From positions 1 to 5,216 of the forward strand of contig JAUUZM010000251.1 of NCBI GenBank assembly GCA_030589965.1: a DNA stretch of 5,216 nt, in the 5' to 3' direction. The stretch is from Bacteroides sp. (GTDB lineage: Bacteria > Bacteroidota > Bacteroidia > Bacteroidales > SM23-62). Positions 1 through 5,090 of this stretch are shown one piece after another. The position numbers were made by a program, and so were the translations under genes. Each line of letters begins with the position of its first letter. Position 1 is the stretch's first letter. Below the pieces are notes generated by a model. The model made no database searches and was not told where the DNA came from. It saw only the letters and a program-made list of their open reading frames with translations.

Positions 1-416
1 ACGATTTCCTGCTGGACGCCACGAATCTCATGTCCGAATACAAAAGCATATTTTTTATCCCCTGAAAAGGGAAACTTATCCAGTCCGATGCTATCCTCTG
101 TTTGTTCAACAGCTACGATGGTATATCCTTCATTTTGTAATGCCTGAACTGCTTCAAAGGTTTCACAAAAGTATTGCCAGTCCACCGAATCAGTCGCACC
201 CAATGCAGTTTTATGAATGTCTTTATGAGGCGGACAGGCGGTTATGCCGCATAACATGATTCGTTCAATGAGAAAAGCATCGGAGGTACGGAAGACCGAT
301 CCGATGTTGTTCAGACTCCTCACATTGTCAAGTACAATGACTACCGGCAACTTGTCTGCGTCCTTGAATTCAGGGATGCTTAGCCGTACCAGTTCAGAGT
401 TCTTTAATTTCCGCAT
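1..416 (-). CDS. SpoU/TrmH-family RNA 2'-O-methyltransferase, 3' end cut off by the window edge
   Basis: I translated this gene by hand from the ATG at 416-414; it stays open for 138 complete codons to the left edge. The product belongs to the SPOUT (SpoU/TrmH) class, which transfers a methyl group from S-adenosylmethionine to a ribose 2'-OH in tRNA or rRNA; the target cannot be told from sequence. Motif 1 is clear at residues 29-44 (LDNVRSLNNIGSVFRT, with N37, G39 and R43). Motif 2 starts at 127-134 (FGHEIRGV, His129 where Asn is common). Between them is HKTALGATDSVDW (68-80), which I recall from the short single-domain Bacteroidota members of about 175-180 residues. No N-terminal substrate-binding domain is present, so it is the compact form. 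Motif 3 and the trefoil-knot C-terminus lie outside the window. The gene is divergent from sucC. A start at 416 is favoured because the family begins at or near this MRKLKNSEL-type segment. Confidence 0.93.
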   Translation of the reverse strand, partial: MRKLKNSELVRLSIPEFKDADKLPVVIVLDNVRSLNNIGSVFRTSDAFLIERIMLCGITACPPHKDIHKTALGATDSVDWQYFCETFEAVQALQNEGYTIVAVEQTEDSIGLDKFPFSGDKKYAFVFGHEIRGVQQEI

Positions 417-459
417 GATTTATTCCAAAGAAAAGAAAAAAAACAATAAATTCGTGGGT
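417..459. promoter_or_regulatory. Divergent leader between methyltransferase and sucC, with A-rich tract before sucC
   Basis: These 43 bases separate two divergent start codons. On the plus strand, 427-450 is almost all A (only two G, one C and one T), followed by a short spacer and the sucC ATG. There is no Shine-Dalgarno sequence. A-rich leaders are known to support initiation in Bacteroidota, so this tract is the likely translation signal for sucC. On the minus strand, 433-426 reads TTTCTTTG, one mismatch from the -7 box TAnnTTTG, but no matching -33 element is seen. The sucC promoter is probably inside the start of the methyltransferase gene; I could not place it. Confidence 0.35.
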
Positions 460-1647
460 ATGAACATACATGAATATCAGGCTAAATCTATTCTCAAGAA
501 ATACAATGTAGCCATACCCGAAGGGGCAGTCGTTGATTCCCCTGATGCTGCTGTTGATGCAGCGAAAATGATAGAAACAAATACAGGTGCAAATACCTGG
601 GCGGTTAAGGCCCAGATCCATGCCGGGGGCAGGGGTAAGGGTGGTGGCGTAAAGATCGCTAAGTCCCTCGAAGAGGTAAAAGAGTATGCAAAAGCCATCA
701 TTGGCATGAACCTGGTCACCCACCAGACCGGTCCGGCCGGTAAGGAAGTCCATAAAGTTTTGGTTGAGCAGGGGATCTATTATCCCGGGGAGAGTGAGAT
801 TCAGGAGTTTTATGTTTCAGTTCTCTTAAACAGGGCCACGGGCAAAAATATTATTATGTATTCCCCCCAGGGAGGAATGGACATTGAAGGGGTGGCTGAG
901 AATACCCCGGAATTGATTTTCACTGAGGAGATTGATCCCAGGGTTGGAGTGCAGGCATTTCAGGCACGGAAGGTGGCTTTTAATCTTGGACTTTCAGGAA
1001 ATGCTTTCAAGGAGATGACAAAGTTTGTTGTGTCCTTATATAATGCATACCTGGGTTATGATGCATCCATGATCGAGATCAACCCGGTGATGAAAACTTC
1101 AGACAACAGGATTTTTGCTGCTGATGCCAAGATCAACCTGGACGATAATGCGCTTTACAGGCATCCTGGTTGCCAGGAGCTGAGAGATATTACCGAGGAG
1201 GATCCTTCGGAAGTGGAAGCAGGTAAGTTCAATCTTAATTTTGTCAAGCTGGACGGGAACGTGGGATGTATGGTAAATGGAGCCGGACTGGCCATGGCGA
1301 CAATGGATATAATTAAGCTGTCCGGAGGAGATCCGGCTAATTTCCTTGATGTTGGAGGTAACGCCAATGCTGAAACGGTTGAGGCAGGCTTCAGGATCAT
1401 TCTTAAAGATGAGAACGTTAAAGCCATCCTGATTAATATATTTGGGGGAATCGTCCGCTGTGACCGGGTTGCCCAGGGGGTTGTAGATGCCTATAAAAGC
1501 ATCGGCGATGTAAGGATTCCGGTAATCGTTCGCCTCCAGGGCACAAATGCCGTGGAAGCCAAGGACCTGATTGATAAATCCGGATTGAAAGTGTATTCTG
1601 CCATTACACTTCAGGAAGCAGCTGACCTTGTAAAAACGGCTGTTTAG
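460..1647 (+). CDS. sucC: Succinyl-CoA synthetase (ADP-forming) beta subunit
   Basis: This is the nucleotide-binding subunit of the TCA-cycle enzyme that converts succinyl-CoA, ADP (or GDP) and phosphate to succinate, CoA and ATP (or GTP), working in the cytoplasm with SucD. The start is set at 460 because MNIHEYQAK matches the conserved family N-terminus (E. coli MNLHEYQAK) and gives 395 residues, close to the usual 388. The frame is open upstream to an ATG at 244, but those 72 codons lie antisense to the methyltransferase. The ATP-grasp domain covers about 1-235, with K50, the glycine loop AGGRGKGGGVK (55-65, R58) and the metal ligands N208 (IEINP) and D222, which equal E. coli K46, R54, N199 and D213. 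The CoA-ligase domain (about 240-395) has MVNGAGLAM (271-279, N273), NFLDVGG (294-300) and GGIVRCD (329-335), which contacts the phosphohistidine of SucD. No sucD lies next to it in the window. Nucleotide preference was not assigned. Confidence 0.98.
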   Translation: MNIHEYQAKSILKKYNVAIPEGAVVDSPDAAVDAAKMIETNTGANTWAVKAQIHAGGRGKGGGVKIAKSLEEVKEYAKAIIGMNLVTHQTGPAGKEVHKVLVEQGIYYPGESEIQEFYVSVLLNRATGKNIIMYSPQGGMDIEGVAENTPELIFTEEIDPRVGVQAFQARKVAFNLGLSGNAFKEMTKFVVSLYNAYLGYDASMIEINPVMKTSDNRIFAADAKINLDDNALYRHPGCQELRDITEEDPSEVEAGKFNLNFVKLDGNVGCMVNGAGLAMATMDIIKLSGGDPANFLDVGGNANAETVEAGFRIILKDENVKAILINIFGGIVRCDRVAQGVVDAYKSIGDVRIPVIVRLQGTNAVEAKDLIDKSGLKVYSAITLQEAADLVKTAV

Positions 1648-1670
1648 GGTACCCGGATCAAACATACGCC

Positions 1671-2270
1671 ATGAAAAAATACGCCAGCCTTTTCATCCTT
1701 TTTCTTATTGCTATCCAGGCAAGTGTTTTTGCTCAAGCGGAATCACTGTTTAACGGAAAGGACCTTTCGGGATGGGAGATTTACGGGACAGAGAAATGGT
1801 ATGTTGAGGACGGAGTACTGGTATGTGAAAGCGGTCCGGACCGGGAATACGGCTACCTGGGAACAGAAAAGGTGTACAAGGACTTTGAACTGATTCTGGA
1901 ATTCAGGCAATCTGCCGATGGAAACAGCGGGGTATTCTTCCGATCATCCATTGAAGGGACAAAGATCACCGGCTGGCAGGCTGAAGTAGCCCCTCCGGGC
2001 AATAACACCGGGGGGATCTACGAATCTTACGGAAGGGGCTGGTTAATTAAACCGGAACCCGAGAAAGACAAGTACCTGAAATTCGGTCAGTGGAATACCA
2101 TGAAGATACGAGTGGAAGGCGCGCGGGTGGAAACCTGGTTAAATGCACATGAGATGATCAGCCTTGAGGATGATAAGATCGGCCAGGCAAAAGGGATCAT
2201 CGCCCTTCAAATTCACTCCGGTGGAGGAATCAAGGTAGAATGGAGAAATATTCAAGTACGCGAACTATGA
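1671..2270 (+). CDS. Secreted DUF1080 / 3-keto-disaccharide hydrolase-family protein
   Basis: The 199-residue product is a stand-alone DUF1080 domain (PF06439, now named 3-keto-disaccharide hydrolase), a concanavalin-like beta-sandwich common in Bacteroidota and Planctomycetota. Family members studied so far act on 3-keto sugars; the substrate here is unknown. Residues 1-21 form a signal peptide (MKKYASLFILFLIAIQ, then ASVFA before Q22) with a signal peptidase I-type site and no lipobox cysteine, so export to the periplasm is likely. Family landmarks run in order: LFNGKDLSGWE (26-36), GNSGVFFRS (84-92), GWQAEV (101-106), GGIYE (114-118), WNTMKIRVEG (141-150), GIIALQIHSGG (175-185) and the C-terminal VEWRNIQVREL (189-199). 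The domain looks complete. It starts 23 bases after sucC with no evident terminator between, so transcriptional read-through is possible, but the functions are unrelated. No Shine-Dalgarno sequence is visible. Its TGA overlaps the end of the convergent arginine deiminase gene. Confidence 0.9.
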   Translation: MKKYASLFILFLIAIQASVFAQAESLFNGKDLSGWEIYGTEKWYVEDGVLVCESGPDREYGYLGTEKVYKDFELILEFRQSADGNSGVFFRSSIEGTKITGWQAEVAPPGNNTGGIYESYGRGWLIKPEPEKDKYLKFGQWNTMKIRVEGARVETWLNAHEMISLEDDKIGQAKGIIALQIHSGGGIKVEWRNIQVREL

Positions 2271-3503
2271 GCGGCGGACCGGCATAGTCATGCACCTGGG
2301 GCCGCCACCACCGCGTGCAAGCTCTGAACCTTCTATAGTAATTACCCATTTACCCTCTTCGGGAGGATTAGCTTTGCCGGATATTACATCTTTGGCCCTG
2401 AAAATATCATATCCCTTCTGGCTCATTGCCTCAAGAGTATTTACATTACGTTCATAAGCTATCAGTTGTCCTGGAGCAAGGGCTAAAAAGTTCGTTCCGC
2501 TATGCCATTGTTCCCTCTCCTGGAGCCTGCTGTCAACTGAGCCTCCACAATAAACAGGTTCCAGTTCCATCCCAAGTTCAGTCAGTACTTCAGGGATATT
2601 CTTTTCATTCCGGATCTCCACCACGTTTCCATCTTCAATATGAATATAGACTGTCCTGTACCGATTCGGTTTCATGATGAGGGGCTCGTATACCATACAA
2701 TGCTCATCACTGAGAATGGTAAAGGCCATATCCAGGTGGATAAATGATTCGGGAGAATCCGGGAGTTCCTGGACGATCACATGATGAGTCTCCTTTGACT
2801 CCCTGAGCCTGTCCAGAATAAAATCAATTCCCTGGGAAGAGGTCCTGGGTCCTGTTCCCATAAGGGTAATATCTTTTCGTACCACCAGAACATCTCCACC
2901 CTCTATGGATATCCCGGGATCACAATAGTTGCAATCAAGGGGATTCACGGTTTCAGCCCGGAGTTCGGGGTGGTGTTTAAAAATGGCTTCCATAATTATC
3001 GCCTCCCTCTCTCTTACCTTGCTGGCCATTTTGGAGATCAGGATACGATCATGAAGACAGATGCTGGCATCCCGGGTATAGAAAAAATTATGCAGGGGCC
3101 TGAGTGCGAATTCCTGGGTACTGAGAAATCGTGTCAGGGTATCCTTTTTCAAAGGCACTCCCTCAATAAAACTTTTGGCCAGTTCTCCGGCATCAAGTTT
3201 CAGAAGATCAGGAATGGTTTCCGGGACCTTCTCATTCTTGCAAATCCTGGTAACCAGGTCCTTTCTTATGGCATCTTCCTCAAGAATAGTAGAGAGAAGG
3301 TCCAGCACCTGGTAGGTCTGGGTATACCTGTCCAGTATCCCTGCCAATTGTTCATATTCCCTGCTGGCAACGGAAAGATTAAGAATGTCGCTGTAGAGAG
3401 CCCGTTCCGCATTGGCAGGAGTCATATTTTCAACTTCCGGACCGGGCCGGTGCAGAATCACAGCTTCCAGTTTTCCTGTTTCTGAGTGTACTTCTGGTTT
3501 CAT
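2265..3503 (-). CDS. arcA: Arginine deiminase
   Basis: This cytoplasmic enzyme hydrolyses L-arginine to L-citrulline and ammonia. The 412-residue length fits the family (about 405-420). All catalytic and substrate residues I can align to the Pseudomonas enzyme are present: N139 and D145 in HNFFYTRDAS, R164, E201 and D204 in IEGGD, R220, H256 and D258 in HLDMAFT, and the nucleophile C404 in RCMTMP. The spacings D145-R164 and E201-R220 match those of the Pseudomonas enzyme (D166-R185, E224-R243). The RCM[ST]MP form resembles Mycoplasma enzymes more than the HCMTCP of Pseudomonas. The N-terminal segment KLEAVILHRPGPEVENMTP (11-29) is also typical. It is the last gene of a minus-strand cluster, 13 bases after the small CDGSH gene, with no Shine-Dalgarno sequence. 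Genes for ornithine carbamoyltransferase and carbamate kinase are absent from the window, so it may serve arginine catabolism or nitrogen/acid handling outside a classical arc operon. A different amidinotransferase-fold activity is unlikely given the full residue set. Confidence 0.95.
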   Translation of the reverse strand: MKPEVHSETGKLEAVILHRPGPEVENMTPANAERALYSDILNLSVASREYEQLAGILDRYTQTYQVLDLLSTILEEDAIRKDLVTRICKNEKVPETIPDLLKLDAGELAKSFIEGVPLKKDTLTRFLSTQEFALRPLHNFFYTRDASICLHDRILISKMASKVREREAIIMEAIFKHHPELRAETVNPLDCNYCDPGISIEGGDVLVVRKDITLMGTGPRTSSQGIDFILDRLRESKETHHVIVQELPDSPESFIHLDMAFTILSDEHCMVYEPLIMKPNRYRTVYIHIEDGNVVEIRNEKNIPEVLTELGMELEPVYCGGSVDSRLQEREQWHSGTNFLALAPGQLIAYERNVNTLEAMSQKGYDIFRAKDVISGKANPPEEGKWVITIEGSELARGGGGPRCMTMPVRRS

Positions 3504-3516
3504 AGGCTAAGATTTA

Positions 3517-3717
3517 TCAGTCCCTCAGACCCACCTTCCTGTGCGATCCGTCGCAAAAGGGTTTATTCTTTGATCCGCCACAACGGCAGAGGAATGCAGG
3601 ATTCCTGGATTCAATCACTTTCCCTCCCATGCTTTTAATTACAAATTCTCCATTCACCTGCAGGGGACCGTTCTTGAGTACCTTAAACTCGGCTGTTTTC
3701 TTTTTCTTCTCGTCCAT
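3517..3717 (-). CDS. Small CDGSH iron-sulfur domain protein
   Basis: The 66-residue product is a single CDGSH (mitoNEET-type, PF09360) domain. The binding motif is complete: C44-R-C46, then G-G-S, P53, and C55-D-G-S-H59, giving the three-cysteine, one-histidine set that holds a labile [2Fe-2S] cluster in this family. The N-terminus is rich in lysine (DEKKKKT, 2-8), with no signal peptide or membrane segment, so it should be cytoplasmic and soluble. The stretch LKNGPLQVNGEF (14-25) repeats almost the same pattern as MKNGPYVVEGDF in the upstream neighbour, showing that the two CDGSH domains are related. The start lies 2 bases after the TAG of the Fer4_19-CDGSH gene, and the stop is 13 bases before arcA, so co-transcription and perhaps translational coupling are likely. 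Proposed roles in the family are redox sensing and Fe-S or electron transfer; the specific role here is not known. Confidence 0.9.
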   Translation of the reverse strand: MDEKKKKTAEFKVLKNGPLQVNGEFVIKSMGGKVIESRNPAFLCRCGGSKNKPFCDGSHRKVGLRD

Positions 3718-3719
3718 GG

Positions 3720-4205
3720 CTAATCGCAGCTGCTTGTAAAATTATCAATCCTGTGGGAGCCATCGCAATACGGCATGCTCTCCGATACCCCACAGCGGCA
3801 AAAGGAGGTCATCAGCATGGGTTTTTCTTCTTCTCCGTTGGAAGCAGTTACCCTGAAATCACCCTCAACAACATAAGGACCGTTTTTCATGATCCTGATT
3901 TCGACAGGCTTTCCTTCCATTTTCTGCTTACTGCTCTCCTCAAGCATTACACCGGAATCTGCCCCGGGTTTATCTGATTTCTTTGAAGGGTCGTTCCAGT
4001 CATAGGTGAGGGCATCGGTAGGACATTTCTTAACGATCTCAATGATCTTCTCAGTTGTCGACCCTTGCATGTTTACCCATGGGCGTTTCCGGGGATTAAA
4101 AACCCTGCCCAATTCACGGTAACAGGTGGTTGCGTGTATGCAGGTAGAGGGTTTCCAGTGAACGGAAATTTCTCCGTTTGTATATGTTCTTTCGTTGGGA
4201 TCCAT
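3720..4205 (-). CDS. Fer4_19-CDGSH fusion iron-sulfur protein
   Basis: I place the start at 4205, giving 161 residues; the frame is open to an ATG at 4304, but the extra 33 residues (aromatic and arginine-rich) match neither domain, and a GAAGAA purine run sits just before 4205. Residues about 6-72 form a divergent single-cluster ferredoxin domain of the YjdI/Fer4_19 type: C22-x-H24-x3-C28, FNPRKRPWV (36-44) and C61-P-T-D-A-L. Residues about 100-154 form a CDGSH domain with C136-R-C138, P145 and C147-D-G-S-H151. A lysine/serine-rich linker (about 74-98) joins them. One protein may therefore carry two kinds of Fe-S site. No export signal is present after this start, so it is probably cytoplasmic. 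It heads the operon with the small CDGSH gene and arcA. This fusion is a known bacterial arrangement with no firm function; an electron-transfer or redox-sensing role is inferred. Confidence 0.88.
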   Translation of the reverse strand: MDPNERTYTNGEISVHWKPSTCIHATTCYRELGRVFNPRKRPWVNMQGSTTEKIIEIVKKCPTDALTYDWNDPSKKSDKPGADSGVMLEESSKQKMEGKPVEIRIMKNGPYVVEGDFRVTASNGEEEKPMLMTSFCRCGVSESMPYCDGSHRIDNFTSSCD

Positions 4206-4314
4206 TTCTTCAATAATTCTTAGCCTGTAAAAATACAATCTGAGACGGGAATATAACATTATTGACCCGAAAAAGTTATATATCCCTATTTTTTTCGTTT
4301 TCATATTGAAGGAG

Positions 4315-4322
4315 TAACTTTG
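4315..4322 (+). promoter_or_regulatory. Candidate -7 box TAACTTTG for the DUF4294 gene
   Basis: TAACTTTG is an exact match to the Bacteroidota -7 consensus TAnnTTTG, placed 52 bases before the DUF4294 ATG, in the intergenic region. Transcription would begin near 4326-4328 and give a leader of about 48 bases that opens with the hairpin at 4324-4348. The expected -33 zone is T-rich but has no clear TTG, which lowers confidence. Confidence 0.45.
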
Positions 4323-4323
4323 A

Positions 4324-4348
4324 GCCCGGATTTACGTTGAATTCGGGT
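4324..4348 (+). promoter_or_regulatory. Hairpin in the presumed 5' leader of the DUF4294 gene
   Basis: GCCCGGATTTA (4324-4334) can pair with TGAATTCGGGT (4338-4348) over 11 positions around a three-base loop (CGT): eight Watson-Crick pairs and three G-U pairs, all C/G-rich at the base. There is no T run after it, so it is not a standard terminator. If transcription starts at about 4327, it would sit at the very 5' end of the mRNA. The pairing is seen directly; a stabilising or regulatory role is a guess. Confidence 0.35.
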
Positions 4349-4370
4349 AAGGTCTATTGTATTAAATTTG
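4337..4370 (+). promoter_or_regulatory. Second candidate promoter (TTG-N23-TAAATTTG) close to the DUF4294 start
   Basis: TAAATTTG (4363-4370) is an exact TAnnTTTG match, and TTG lies at 4337-4339, a spacing of 23 bases, which is at the long end for Bacteroidota promoters. The -7 box ends four bases before the ATG, so a transcript from here would be leaderless or nearly so. It may instead be a chance match in AT-rich DNA; the upstream box is an alternative. Confidence 0.35.
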
Positions 4371-4374
4371 TGTC

Positions 4375-4989
4375 ATGAATCTGAAGGATCTGGTAAAGCA
4401 CATACTGATAATCATACTGTTTTCTTGTATTTCCCTTTCGGGGGAAGCACAGGACAGCATTCCTCAAACAGGGGATATTTATGTTGCCAGGGCAGTTGTG
4501 ATCGATGGGGATACAATGTGGGTGGCTGACCTGGATGAGGTATATATATTTCCGACAAAGAGGTTTTCATCCCGTAGGGAAAGAAGGCGCTACACAAGAC
4601 TGATTTACAATATCAAGAAAGCCTATCCCTGGGCTAAAATGGCAGGGGAAAGGCTGGCTGAAGTAGAAATTCAAATGGACAGTATTGAAACGGAACGCGA
4701 GCAAAAGGCTTACATAAAGGTGGTGGAGAAGGAAATGTTGAAGGATTATAAAGACGACCTTAAAAAACTCACTGTTACACAGGGCAGGTTACTAATCAAG
4801 CTGGTGGACCGGGAAACCGGAGATACTTCATATGAACTGGTAAAAGAACTGAGGGGAAACCTCTCAGCGGCTTTCTGGCAAGCCCTGGCAAGGTTATTCG
4901 GATCCAATCTTAAATCAGAATACGATGCCGATGGAGAGGACCGCCTGATAGAGGAGATCATTATCCTTATCGAAAACGGGCAGCTTTAA
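4375..4989 (+). CDS. Exported DUF4294-family protein of unknown function
   Basis: The 204-residue product matches DUF4294 (PF14127) as I know it, a family with no assigned function that appears confined to Bacteroidota. Residues 1-26 are an export signal: MNLKDLVKHILIIILF, then SCISLSGEAQ. A signal peptidase I cut near A25 is plausible; C18 in LFSC is a weak lipobox, so a lipoprotein cannot be excluded. After a variable part with DEVYIFP (54-60) and a basic run RRERRRYTRL (67-76), the conserved part begins at YNIKKAYPWAKMAGERL (78-94), continues through a charged, probably coiled-coil helix (about 95-130), and reaches the hallmark KLTVTQGRLLIKLVDRETG (131-149), TSYELVKELRG (151-161), FWQALARLFG (167-176) and NLKSEYD (178-184). 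The mature protein should be periplasmic or membrane-anchored. It is divergent from the iron-sulfur operon and followed after 101 bases by an epimerase gene; neither neighbour suggests its job. Confidence 0.88.
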   Translation: MNLKDLVKHILIIILFSCISLSGEAQDSIPQTGDIYVARAVVIDGDTMWVADLDEVYIFPTKRFSSRRERRRYTRLIYNIKKAYPWAKMAGERLAEVEIQMDSIETEREQKAYIKVVEKEMLKDYKDDLKKLTVTQGRLLIKLVDRETGDTSYELVKELRGNLSAAFWQALARLFGSNLKSEYDADGEDRLIEEIIILIENGQL

Positions 4990-5090
4990 ATTTAATAGGT
5001 TCAGCTTAGAAATTGAATCCGTACAGCTTTGAAATAATGTCTATCTTCACCCTCTGAAAAACCCAATATTATCAATTTATACGAAGCCAC

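Noticed and set aside
1647..1654. Palindrome GGGTACCC right at the sucC stop
   Set aside because: Eight bases with no loop and no T run; it is too short for a terminator and is probably chance.
1099..1665. Long open frame (188 codons) on the minus strand inside sucC
   Set aside because: It is antisense to a strongly conserved gene, has no recognisable domain, and follows from codon usage on the other strand.
2273..2306. GGCGG and CCGCC pair at the end of arcA
   Set aside because: Five-base arms with a 24-base gap inside codons for a glycine-rich catalytic loop; the base composition explains it.
2970..3485. Long open frame (171 codons) on the plus strand inside arcA
   Set aside because: It is antisense to the arginine deiminase, whose catalytic residues are all intact; the translated product shows no domain or signal.
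4271..4278. Possible minus-strand -7 box (TAACTTTT on the complement) for the iron-sulfur operon
   Set aside because: One mismatch to TAnnTTTG and no TTG at the expected -33 distance. It would fit the start at 4205, but the match is too weak to list as a promoter.
4998..5020. Bulged stem after the DUF4294 gene (GGTTCA with TGAATCC)
   Set aside because: Only six pairs with a bulge and a ten-base loop, and no T run follows, so it does not qualify as a terminator.
5024..5031. Imperfect -7 box CAGCTTTG before the epimerase gene
   Set aside because: One mismatch and no -33 partner within the usual spacing; the nearest TTG is only eight bases away.
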